DNA of 64,000 nucleotides from assembly GCA_030267565.1 (NCBI GenBank), contig BRXU01000020.1, positions 1 through 64,000 on the forward strand, written 5' to 3'. This DNA comes from Pleodorina starrii (Eukaryota; Chlorophyta; Chlorophyceae; Chlamydomonadales; Volvocaceae). A program made the position numbers and the translations under genes. The notes under the pieces were generated by a model. It was not told the origin of the DNA, did no database searches, and saw only the letters and a program-made list of their open reading frames with translations. This document shows, piece by piece, positions 41,258-53,200 of the stretch; positions within the stretch are counted from its first letter, which is position 1; each line of letters starts with the position of its first letter.

Positions 41258-42074
41258 ATTTGCAGCACCAAAATGCGCGGTCCCCTGCCCGACCCTAGTA
41301 AAAAGCCGAGTCGAGCCCCAAGAATTGCGAGCTGGTGCTGAATGTTTACTTAAATGCAAACTCTGTTCAGTAAATAATGGACGACGATACAATACCGCGA
41401 CGGCGACACGACTACATGCACTGCATGAATAATGCACGACAACAACGGAAAACCCTCTCCTGCGTTACGGGACCTGCCTCGTTTTGCGGTTATGCTTCTT
41501 ACCAGGCTGACCGTGTTGTATGTTGCGGCGTGATCCCGTTCCATGTCCGTGAGGTGGTTCCCAGCAGGGCCTTGGTTCCCAGGTTACTACAGCCGCGTGC
41601 AACGGCGTGAACAGCACACAATGGTAGTGCCGCGTCTCTGTTCTCTTTGGGGCCAACACAATAACGATTACATATCGTCCCGCGTGCAAGTCGTCGAAAT
41701 GAACACGACTTCTGAGAGCGTGTGCGGTCCGTGAGGCTTCTCACTCGCTTCACCGGGAGTTTGCCTGGCAGAGCTCGATGGCAGTGAAGGGTGTGTGGCT
41801 TGGGCAGGTGTCTCGACTCACTTGAACGGATCGTGCCTTACGTTGTAATAAAGGGCAGGGTTTTGCTCGGCGTCGGTTAGCTCTAACGGTTGTGCGCCGT
41901 ATCATGGCGGGATTGCACATTGCCGCCTTGGAGAGTGGCGATACCTTATCATGTCCAAATATTTGGCGATTTGCTGAGATTCGCGTGGGGTTCATCACTA
42001 CGACACCTACTGTTTTAAAAACGGACGCGTGTTAGAGTTCAATCGACTTGTAGGCTTCGTGTGTGAACTAAATC
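41258..42074. other. Shared 5' region of CSN4 and the methyltransferase gene
   Basis: These 817 bp separate the start codons of two divergently oriented genes, so they should hold both promoters and 5' UTRs. Composition is lower in GC than the surrounding introns. I see no clear TATA box or known operator, and none of the small ORFs here looks like a gene. Confidence 0.5.
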
Positions 42075-45068
42075 ATGAAAATTCAAACATTCTGCCTCTC
42101 TGTTCTGACATTCCTTACCGCTATAACTCAAGCGCTGAATCCTCACGTAAACGGCTGGGGCCGCAGTTTGCCACGCAATGGTGGCGCTGCTTCGGACTGG
42201 ACACGTGAAGCACAGCGAAATCTTTCGAGGTTTGTCGGGGCGGGGCCTTGAGCAGGCGCGTTGACGCCCATTCGTCGAAAGCATCCAGCTGCTCCAGCCG
42301 GCGCCGCTCATCTATCTACGCACGGAAAACACGCCAGCGAACATCAAATATGGTGAAAAGTCTTGAGGTGCTTCCACGCTCTGCCGGCCAGCCAACATCA
42401 CGGGCCAGCCTTCCCGCCATGCTGTTTCCTCGACCTGCTTCATCGGTCTTCACCCTGCCCACCCCGGATCTGAGGACCCAGCACTTAATAATATTTAATA
42501 TCGCTACAACCTCAAGCTTCCATGGAAATTATACCGGGGCTTTTGACTTTTGGGTCGCAAAACCTAGCACCTAGACATATGGCTCGCCCACTTCCCGCCT
42601 CCCACCTCGCACCTTTGAATCGTCTCCCACGTGACTCCCTCGACGATGTGGGTCGGCCACCCCCTGGGCATGGACCTGGGCCACGTGACCCCGTTTTGAG
42701 GTCTTAACCCGACACGTGGGTCTTCTCCCTCCCTCGACTTGGGTCTTCTCCCTCCCTCGACTTGGGTCGTGACCGGTGACCCCCCCCCCGGCAGGTGGGA
42801 ATCTCGCCTGCTTCGCAACACGTTGCAGCGGCACCACTCGAGCCACGTGTTGGGCAAGGTGCCGTTTGATCTGTTCAACCCCGTCGTCACATGCCCGCCG
42901 CCCTCGAAGCTAATGCGGCTGGACCCCGACGGGCCAAACGAGCACCCCACGTGAGTATGGGGGAGGGGCAACTGCCGTATCCCGTACGGTACGGCAACGG
43001 AAGGTTTCGGGGCCCAGGGCATTCGACGAGACGGGCGGCGGATGACGCATTAACCACTTACCCAGCTACGTAGATGCAGCGCCATCTGGGGCCGCGTCAA
43101 AAGCGCGTCAAAGCGTGTTGTGAAAAAAAATTCGTCGCGAGATCTGGATCCTCGTCGCTCCTGGATAATACCGCCACTGCTCCTGATGATTCCCGCGCCT
43201 GCGGTCTGCCCTCCCTGGCCCTTACTCCATTCCTCGCTTCTAGTAGAATCACAACCCGCCCCGCCGCGTCCCGCCCCACCGCTTCTCCGTCTCCGTCCCT
43301 TCACTTCGGGACCACTCCCTTTCTTCATTACCCCGCCCCGCCCCGCCCCAAACCTCCCCCGCCCCGACCCGACCCGACCCGCCCCGCTGCAGCAAATGGG
43401 TCGACGGGGCCAAGTGGATGTGTGTTCCCTTCCCGCGGACGGCGCATCCCGGCTGCGTGGTGCTGTCTTTTGGAAGTAACGACCAATTCGAGTTTGAGCG
43501 GGCGGCCTTGGACATGACGCCGGTGAGTTGGTTGGTTGGTTGGATTGGTTACGGTGTTCGTTGGGTTGTTGGTTGGTTGGTTGGGTACGAGCGCCCGGAC
43601 GGCGGCCGCGGACGGGGACGGGTGTGGTGCGGCGATGTCGGGGGATGGGGAGACGGGTTTTATTTGGGGGGTTTGGGTCCCAGCAATCGATTGTTCCGTG
43701 TACCGGTATCCTTTTTGCTCGACTCCCTCCGCTAATAACCCATCTTATAAACCTCCCTGGAGCTCCCAGTCCCTTAACTGAAACTAACGAACGTTGCTTG
43801 GCCGCCGCCGCCGCCGCCGCCCCCGCCGCCCCGCGTCGCCCCTCCTGGTGACCCGCACTCACCACGTTGCACCTTGCCGTACATTGCCGTACTGCAGTGC
43901 ACCGTCCACACGCTGGACTGTACGACAGGCATGCTTGGTAACGCCACCCACTTTGAGTCCATCGACCCCGCCCGCCACTCGTTCCACCCGTACTGCGTCG
44001 GCGGGCGGGAGTTGGCCATGAAGAACCCCAAGCAGGTGCGTGTGTGTGTGTGTGCGTGTTTGTGAGTGTGCGTGTATGTGTGCGTGTGTATGTGTGTGTG
44101 CGTGTGTGTGTGTGTGTTTATGAGTGTGCGTGTGTGTGTGCGTGTGTGTATGTGTGTGTCTGCGTGTGTGCTCGTCCCCTTAGCCAGTCCGCCCCAATGC
44201 CGGGGCCGCACCCCCATTGGCTAGTCCGCCCCATTGCCTAATCGGAACTGTTTTCTCCCTCCCTCCCTCCCTCCCTCCCTCCCTCCCTCCCTCCCTGGAG
44301 GTACTAACCTGGGAGGGCATCCTGCGGGCCGTACGGCCTCAAGGTACGGCGGCGGTACGGCAAGGCGGCGGCGGCGGCGTCGGCCGCGGCCTGCGGAGCG
44401 GGCCGGCGGGTTCGGCGGCGGACGACGGCGGCGGCGACGGAAGCGTCGGCCGGCGGCTGCAGCAGGGCGGCGTCGGCGCCGGCGGCCGCCGCCGTCGCGA
44501 TCCAGGGCCTGAAGTGTTTGTCCTCAAGATTGACGTCGAGGGGTTTGAGTGGCAACTCCTATCCGAGTGGGGCCCCCACACGCCCGGCCTTCCCGCCTTT
44601 TTGGCCATTGAGATCCACAATTGGGTCGAGTCGACCGACCTGCTGCCGCCGTCACCGCCGCCGTCGCCGCCGCCGCCGCCGCCGCGCGCGCGCATGAACG
44701 CCCTCGTCTGGTGGCTGTACGGCAAGCGCGCGACGGCGCGCGCCGCCGTCACCGACGCCGACGCCGCCGCCGACGCCAGGGCCGCCGCGCTGGCGGCGGT
44801 GTGGGCCCGGCGGCAGCGCGTGTACGGCGGCGAGCTGAGCCTGCTGTTCCTGCACCTCGCCCGCCTCGGCTACGCGGTCGTGGCGCGGGAGGACAACCCC
44901 AACGGCGACTTTGAAGCCAAACTGTGCTGCGCCGAATTCCTGTTCATCCGGGTTCGGGGCCCGGAGGAGGGCCGCCCGGGGGTGTGGGATTGGACTGGGT
45001 GGTTGACGAGCGTGAAGGACAGGCTGCGACAGGGGCTGCTGGGGGGCGCCGCGCGGGGCCGCGAGTAG
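42075..45068 (+). CDS. Secreted or Golgi METTL24-like (Methyltransf_22) methyltransferase
   Basis: Proposed exons are 42075-42229, 42795-42950, 43393-43522, 43898-44035, 44301-44343 and 44506-45068, total 394 codons plus stop with all phases consistent. The N-terminus is a classic signal peptide ([20 protein letters not shown]). Conserved features are the DGAKWMC segment, motif [15 protein letters not shown], the acidic HTLDCT segment, TWEGIL and the IDVEGFEW motif, as in the Methyltransf_22/METTL24 family of SAM-dependent enzymes; the acceptor substrate is unknown. A proline run ([13 protein letters not shown]) and an alanine-rich loop follow the catalytic core. The 162 bases 44344-44505 begin GTACGG and end CCAG; I treat them as an intron, although they are in frame and would add 54 Gly/Arg-rich residues. 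Exon 1 is the least certain. Confidence 0.8.
44036..44300 (+). repeat. GT microsatellite and CTCC tract in a methyltransferase intron
   Basis: The intron begins with about 125 bp of imperfect GTGTGC/GTGTAT repeats (44038-44163) and ends with nine CTCC repeats (44261-44296), which form the pyrimidine tract directly before the acceptor CTGGAG|GTACTA. Confidence 0.85.
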
Positions 45069-45175
45069 GATGCGAGTAGGGTAGAAGGGCCGCGAGTAGG
45101 ATGCTGGTAGGGTAGAAGGGCCGCGAGTAGGATGCTGGTAGGGTAGAAGGGCCGCGAGTAGGATGCGAGTAGGAT
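45059..45175. repeat. 31-bp minisatellite overlapping a stop codon
   Basis: Four copies of a 31-bp unit containing CCGCGAGTAGGATG and GTAGGGTAGAAGGG start at 45059, 45090, 45121 and 45152. The first copy supplies the last codons and the TAG stop (45066-45068) of the methyltransferase gene. Confidence 0.85.
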
Positions 45176-47263
45176 GCTTAGGGTTTTAGGGTTGTTTTAG
45201 GCAGGAGTGTGCTTAGGGTAGAGGAGGGTATTAGTAGGATGTGATTGCGAGGCGACGCGACGATCCTGCACTCTGCACTGCACTCTGCACGGCATTTCGT
45301 GTCATGTCATGTCATGTCATGTCGTGCACAGATCCGTCCGCGAGTATGAGCACGAACACGAGCGCGAGCGTGAGCGCGGCGGCGTCCGTATGGGAGAGAG
45401 ATAAAGAGGGAGGGAGGGAGGGGGCGGGGCGCCATGGAGCGGACGGCAACGTTCGAACCCTTTTGAACTCCATAGCTGCATAAACCCTAAGCATGCATCA
45501 CCCCATAGCGCTTGCACAGCTGCATCTGGTACATCGCCGGCACTCAATACGGTAGCGGCGTCGCATAACGTCGTACAGCACATTCGCCGTTGCGTGCGTG
45601 CTGCTGAGCGAGCAGCACGATGGTGGTGAAGCCGTACGTTGCGCGACGGCAGTACATCTGTCGTACGTAGATGGGCGTAGATGGTGTGCGTGGGCGTGCG
45701 GAGCCCGAATGCATGCTGGGATGGATGCCGAAGGGAGGGCATACGGCAGGGGGAAGGGCAAAGGTAGGAAGGAAAGGTAGGTGGGTAGGTAGGTTGGAAG
45801 GTAGGAGGCATGTGTCGGCGGGCGGTGCGTTGTTGCAGGTGGAAGCGACCAAGCGAGGGGTCAAGAGCTCGGATGGTTTGTTGCCTTGTTGGGCCCCTGT
45901 GTGGTGGTGGTGCTGGTGGTGGTGGTGGCAGCTAGGGAGTTAGAAAGGGCAGCAGCTTCGCACTGTGTGATGTCTCGTGTAGCGCGCGGCGCGAATCCAT
46001 ATTGGGATCCAAGCGCTGAGCGAGATGTCGCCGGAACCGGAACCCGAACCCGAACCGTGACCTGCTGCACGTCCAGTAGGTAGGTACATATGTACGGCAG
46101 TGTCGTACACCGTACGGCGATGACGCAATTTTCTCTGTCTGTGCTGTGTGCTGGCTGAGGACGTACACGTGGAGCGAAAGAGGCATATGTCTTTTTTTAC
46201 TTTTGAGCGCCGAGCGCCGCCATGTTTGCAATGCTAATGCTAACGTTGGCGATGAACGCGCGCGCATTCACAATGGCGGGGCGCGACACGAGCAGCGGCG
46301 CGGCGCGCAACGAGCGGCGGAACGAGCTGCGCGGCAGTCAATGTAAGCCAGGCGAGGCATGCATGTTTGGAGGAGTGCGCGCATGTTTTTTGTTTTGTTG
46401 CATGGGTGAGCCCCCTACCATTGGGCATCCGAATGACAACCCCCGTAATCAACACCGGCAAGGGCATGGACGGGCGGAGGCCACGGCCACCGGCAGGGGC
46501 CGTCCAGCGGTCCAGGACTAGGTGCGTGCACGTGCACGTCGTACCATGCTCCGTCCATGTTGACAAAGCCCATATAAACCAAACCGCTACCAACTCGTAC
46601 GACGACGGAAGAAACAACACTCTCGGAACAGCAACAACAACGCCCATGCTCCCTCCGAAACCCTAATGTGACATGATGTACGTAAGCGGTCGACGTACGG
46701 TAATATAAGCGACGTGAAAAGCGACGTAAGCGGTGCACATAACAACGACAAACACGCGGTGCTACCGTACTGCCCAAGTCCTCTTCCTTCCGAATGTCCA
46801 GGGAAGGTAATGTACAGGGGAAATGGGAGGTGGGAGGCCATATCCGCCGTGATGGCACGTGCGCTGCTGCCTGCTCTACTAGATAGACTACCGTACTACT
46901 GCTGGCTGCACTACTCCTCTCGTTGGCGTTTGTTGATGATACCGGTATAGCATATCTGATGAGAGCCCAGATGATGATAACCCACATGTACCGGTAATCA
47001 TCTATTATCTAAACTAAATCATGAGCCCATATGATGAGAACTCTTGACGATGAGAACTCTAATGATGAGAACCCATCAGATGTCATCTCCGCTAAACCGC
47101 CGTGCGCCGTCATGATCTGTCTCCCCTCCCCTCCCCTCCCCTCCCTCCGCAGGCCCCAAGCGGGGCGACATTCGTACCACCCGCGCCAAGGCACGACATG
47201 CCATGAACCACGACATATGCGCCTTGCCACCCCCCCCCCCAGTTGTATGACGCTTGAGCTTCA
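45176..47263. other. Intergenic region between convergent genes
   Basis: This holds the 3' UTRs of the plus-strand methyltransferase and the minus-strand beta-mannosidase genes. It contains TTTTAGGG-like telomeric words (45178-45205), four ATGTC/TCATG pentamers (45301-45322), and GATGAGAACTC repeats (47033-47076). A small open frame at 46222 begins with a signal-peptide-like stretch, but I cannot support it as a gene. Confidence 0.5.
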
Positions 47264-50200
47264 TCAAAACTTTTGCATGCCGTACAAATCCCGTACGGAC
47301 AGCGTCGCCCGGAAGCCCTCCACGCCGCCCTTCACTTCCGCGTCCGTGTAAAAACACACCCGCGTCCCACTCGCCCCATCCGCCGCCGCCGCCGCCGCCG
47401 CCAGCCCGCCGCCAGCCGCCGCGGCCGCCTCAGTCCCCCCTGGAGCCGGCGCCGGTCCCTGAACCGCAGTTGGAGCCGCACCGGAGGTGGAGATCCGACC
47501 CGCCGACCCGGTCGTCGCCGCCGCCATGGCAGATCTGCGCTCCTGCTCCGACCCGTTCCACGGAAGTGTGACCAGCTGCGGCGGCGGCGGCGCCGCCGCC
47601 GTAGCGTTGCCGCCGCCGCCGCCGCCGCCGCCGCTGCCGATGGCGACCGGCATGATCAGCAGGTGGAAGTTCTCACTGAAGCGACCCGGGAGGGAGCTCT
47701 CGAGGGCCACCAGAAGCGCCGGCGCGCGCCTCGCACGCAGGCGGAAGCACCACTCGGTGTTGTTGTTGCCCCCACCATCGCCATCGCCGGCGGCGTTGGT
47801 GCCGGTGGCGGCGCCGGTGGCGGCGCCGGTGGCGGTTCCGGTACCGGTACCGGTACCAGCCGCCGTCGCGGAGGCGTTCGGGGCGCTCTGATTGGCGGAA
47901 GCCGCCGGGCCCGCGCCGACGCTGCTGGCGTTGCCCGTGTCGTACGACGCCAGGGTCCTCATCTGTATGTCGTACACTTCGATGTCGGGCGGGCTCAGCT
48001 TGAGGTCCTGTGTATCGGCGGGGCCGTCGTGCACATGTGCCGTAAACATTTGCCGTACACAGGCCGTACACATGCAGGGGTAAGGGTTGGTTTCATTTTT
48101 ACCTTCAGGGCAAGAAGGGGCGCCTCGACTAAACGGACGCTTTGACGTGTGGGGTTAATAATATAGCAGCCGGCTACCCCTCCCCAACCCCCCGGGTGGG
48201 CTCCGGAACCCGGCCGAGCCAATCACAGCCGACCCAGCCATCGCACCCAAAGCAACCAGGAAGCCCCACACGCACCTACACGCTCACCTCCACACGCTCA
48301 CCTCCACACGCTCACCTCCACACGCTCACCTCCACACGCTCACCTCCACACGCTCACCTCCACACGCTCAACTCCACACGCTCACCTCCACACGCTCACC
48401 TCCACACGCTCACCTCCACACGCTCACCTCCACACGCTCACCTCCACACGCTCACCTCCACACGCTCACCCACGCGCTTGCCCCCCACACAATCACCCCA
48501 CACGATCATCGCCTCATCCCCACCTTTGGCGGTGCCAGTATCAACAGCGTCTCTGAGGAATCCCAGTCCCACCACTCCTCCTCCTCCACCTCCTGCTGCT
48601 GCTGCTGCGTCCCTTGCGGCTGTGGTGTGCCGCCGCTGGTGCTGTTGACCGCACTGGTACTCGACGCATTGCCGCCGCCGCCGCCGCCGCCGGCAGCAAT
48701 GTCGGTCCGGAACGGCACGCTCAGCATCATCTCGCCACCACCGCCGCCGCCAGGAGCAGCTGTCGTGTTGGCAGCTGCCGCGGTAGAGGCGTTGACCGCC
48801 GAGGTAGAGGCGTTGACCGCCGAGGTAGAGGCGTTGACCGCCGAGGTAGAGGCGTTGACCGCAGAGGTAGAAGCGTTGACTGCCGCGGCCTCCCGCCAGC
48901 GAGCAAACGCAACCAGCGCCGCAGCGTCCTCCGCCGGCGCGCGTCGGCCCCAAGGCCACAGCAGTGCCCCGCCGGCGGCGGCGGCGCCGCCGCCGCCGCC
49001 GCCGCCGCTGACGTTGACGCCGCCGACGGCAACGACCCTCAGCCTCAGCTGCAGTACGCAGGTGGTTTCGGAGCAGCCCGGCAGCGCCGCCAGGATCTGG
49101 CCCGCGGGCGCCGTCAGCGCGGGGACGCTCCGCTGCGGCGGCGCCGTCAGGTTGAGTACGGCGTACTGCATGCGTGTACGGCAGTGGCGACGGGCGGGCA
49201 GACTTGGTACAACGGTGCTGCCGGAGGGTCATGAAAGAGGCGTTGATTGCAGCATACTAAGAGCAGGTGGGAAGTGCAAGCCGAGGGTGTGGGACTGAGG
49301 GTTACCTTTCTTGTCATCATGCCACGTTGCCACCCCCCCTGAATCGCGCTTCCCCCCCCCCCTGGATCGCGCCCTCCCGGATTCTGGTATACCGGTACCG
49401 GTACCCCAAGCAACCCAAGTCCCACCTCCATCATGAGATAACTCGCCTGGGCCTGTCGCGCCGGGCCGCCACCACCGCCGCAGCCGCCGCTTCCACCGCT
49501 TCCACCGCTGGTGCTGGTGTTGGCGGTGCTGGTGGCGTTGGCAGGGCACGTCGTGGCCGCCAGCGAGACGACGGTCACGTTGAGCTGTACGACCAGATCC
49601 TGGGGGCTGTCGTTCACGACGTACACCTGGTACGGAAAAGGGTGAGCAGGGTGATTATTAACTAGAGTGAGCGAGCTCCGAAACTCACGAACCGACGACG
49701 CACTGTACCCAGGCAGTAACCAACCCACCTTAAAACGGCCCGTTGCCCACCTCTTGAAAAACACAACAACAAACCCTAATACGGTACAGACATCTAATTT
49801 CTTATCCCGGCCGCCGCCGCCTGTTCGGATATCCCAAAGCCCCAAAGCCCCACAAACCCACCGTCACATTGCTGCCGCGGCCCGGCTTGGGGTAGTACGG
49901 CACCACAACCGTCACCGGCGCGAAAATCCGCCGTACGATCGAATGCAACGGTTTCCAACCGCCGCCGTAGTCCAGGGAGGATCAGCTGTAGCCGGGCCAG
50001 ATGTCGTTGAGCTGCCAGTACAACACGCCCATCGTCATGACCCGTGGGTCGGAGCGCAGGGAGCGCCAGCGGCCAAGCGCGGTGGCGTAGCACAGCGCCT
50101 GCTGAGCCTGTTAGGAAAATATAATAATTTTTGCATCGGAAAATTTCCCCGATAAATGTTCAGATTTTTCACAATAAATTCTGATTTTTCTGATATTTAT

Positions 50201-53200
50201 TTTTCGGGATTGCAGACATGGGATTTCGCAGTAGCTTTGGTGGTAGCTTGAGGGTTGGGGGGTAGCGGCTAAACCGGGCCGAGAGACAACCCGATCCCGG
50301 CACTCGCACCGTTACACGTCCACCAAATCCACACCAAAGCAGCCAGGGAAATCCAACCGAAATCCAACCGAACCCAACCGAACCCAACCGACCTGCAGCT
50401 GATAAATCCACGCCTGGTACAACTCAAGCCCCGTAAGAGGCGGCGGCGACGGCGGCGGTGGCGGTGGCGGCGGCGGCGGCGCCGGCGCCGGCCTCCCCCG
50501 GACTGACGCCGCGGCCGAGGCCGCTCGCGCCAATGCGGCATTGAGGCCGCCGCCGCCGCTGCCGCCGCTGCCGCTGCCGCTGCTGCCGCTGGCGGATCCC
50601 CAGCCGCTCGGGGGCTGGCGGAAGTGGGAGGTGAGTGAGGCGATGAGCTCCTGCTCACCGTTGGGATGGCGTTGCCTGCAGCGCACGACCAGGGTGGCTA
50701 CCGGTATCTTAAATGTAGGAGTACCGGTATCTGCGCAGTATCGCCGAGTATCTGCGCAGGTAGGACCTTTGTTTTTATTTGAGATGCATGGTTTGGCACG
50801 GCCCCGTGTCGCACCCGTCAGCCTGCCCAACCTTGCCAGCCAGGTTGCCGGGTTGCGTAAAGCGATAGGAACATAGGATACGTTTGGTGGTTTGGCAGCG
50901 GAAGCGGAAGCGGAAGCGGACTGGAAGGGCCCGATGGTGGGATGGTACGACCTACCGGTAAAACGCGCACTTCCCCACCCTCCCCCCCCCCCCGGGCCCC
51001 ACCGGTGCCTCATAAAGTCCGACAGGGGCGTGAAATCCGGCGACCTGCCGTACTGCCGTATCACGTCGTACGATGCGAAGCTCTGGTAGCCGTACTCGGA
51101 CACAAAGCGCGCCGTGGGGTAAATGTCCGGATCCAGGCAGTCGGCCTTTTGGGGGGTGGAGCAAGCGAGATCCAAACGAGATCCAGGAGCATCCGACAAA
51201 TACAAGATCCACGGGTTTCGGAGCCGAGCGGCGGGTAAGAGTAAGGGATTGGAAGTGTGCGTGGAGAGGAGCGTGTTGTGCGGTGTGTGGGGTTTTAGGG
51301 TTTCCAGCACGGAAGCCTTTGCTCAATCTGCTGGGTTGGTGTTACGAGTGCAGGATTAAGAGGGCTAGGATTGTATGATAAGGATATGTAGCTAGGATTG
51401 TACAATAAGGGCAAAGCCCGATGAGGCGTTCATGTAACCCCAATACAGGTGCAGTACAATACTCTATAGCCACCCACGGGGCCTTATCGAAACGCGATCG
51501 AGAGCGAACGATATAAAACGAAATGGATGGCACTTCAGCCAGCAACGAGAGAAAACATAATGCCATTTTCCGCAGCTGCTAACCACCCAGTAACCGCCCC
51601 AACCACCTGGTAGTTGTAGTAGTGTACGTCACCGGCGGCCTGGTCCTGCGGGTCGCCCCAGCGCTTGATGTACGGCGCTTGGGAGTAGAGGCCGGAGGAG
51701 GGGGAGCTGTCCACGTAGGGCCGACCGGGGTCCAACTGACCCGCGGGTCGGTGGGTCGGACGGGGAGGCGGAGCGGGTTGTCACGTGTCAGGGGCGTTCT
51801 AGGGGTTTAGGGTTTTGCGCCGGCGGGGGCCCAGCTGACCCGTGGGTCGGTAGCACGAGCGAATCAGTACGAACTACGAAATGCAGCAAAACGCAGCAGA
51901 ACGGAACCGGTAACGGACGCGGAGGGCGGGAGAAGAGAAGATCGGAAGCGGGTTGGGGGCAAGGTGTGTGGGGGCAGGCGTGTGACCACGGCGAATGGGA
52001 AGGGGAGATCTACTCCGGACTCCGTAAAATTGGTCATCGTCCTGTACGACCCTGTACGACATGCACAGCTGCCGTATACTGCCGTACCTCCAACAGCTGA
52101 TCTCGAATCAACCTCACAAACTGATCCACGAAATCCGCCGCGTAGAGCTGCCGGTTGGCGCGAGTCTCCGGAAACCAGTCGAAGCTGGCCTCGATCTGCG
52201 GTACGAAAAGTACGGCATTACGGCAGTGCAGTACAGTACTACGGCATCATGTGAATACCGTATACTATGCCATCCGTAGGTAAGGAACTCCAGCCCGATC
52301 CAACCCGACCCGACCCGACCCACCTCATTGTTGCCGCCCCAGATCGCAATGGAGGGATGAGCCGCCAGCCGCCGTACTTGCTCCGCGACCTCCTGCCGTA
52401 CCTGTAAGGCAGGATATTTGGGCCCCCACACATCAGCAGGCAATCTCACGAGTGGCCCCAACTCCCGCCCTTCCGCACTCCCCCCCTCCCCCCCTCTCCC
52501 GCTCCCCCGCTCCCCCCCTCCCCCGCTTCCCCGCTCTCCCCAGCTCCCCAGCTCCCACGCTCCCGGCCCCCCCCCGCCTGTTCTCGTCAATGTGGCCTTC
52601 CCGTTCCACGGCTGAGGTCCCATACCTATTCCCCCAGCCCCCCCTAGATTCCCCCCTCCCAAACACACACACACGCATACACACACAGATACACCCACAC
52701 CCACACCCACACCCACACCCACACCCACACCCACACCCACACCCACACCCACACCCACACCCACACCCACACCCACACCCACACCCACACCCACACCCAC
52801 ACCCACACCCACACCCACACCCACACCCACACCCACACCCACACCCACACCCACACCCACACCCACACCCACACCCACACCCACACCCACACCCACACCC
52901 ACACCCACACCCACACCCACACCCACACCCACACCCACACCCACACCCACACCCACACCCACACCCACACCCACACCCACACCCACACCCACACCCACCC
53001 ACCCACCTCCTCCTGGAATCCCCGGGTGTTGGGGTAGGGGTTGCACGCAAACATAAACTCCTGCCACAGCAGCAGGCCCGCGCCGTCCGCCATGTCGTAC
53101 AGCTCGTCCAACTGGTAGCGCCCGCCACCCCTGAGGGCGGGGAGGAATGGGCGGGGGTTGGGGATGGGTGGGAGGGGCAAGGGCGCATACCATCCTCCTC

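Noticed and set aside
43050..43865. 271-codon minus-strand ORF
   Set aside because: It is antisense to methyltransferase exon 3 and its introns and has no family features.
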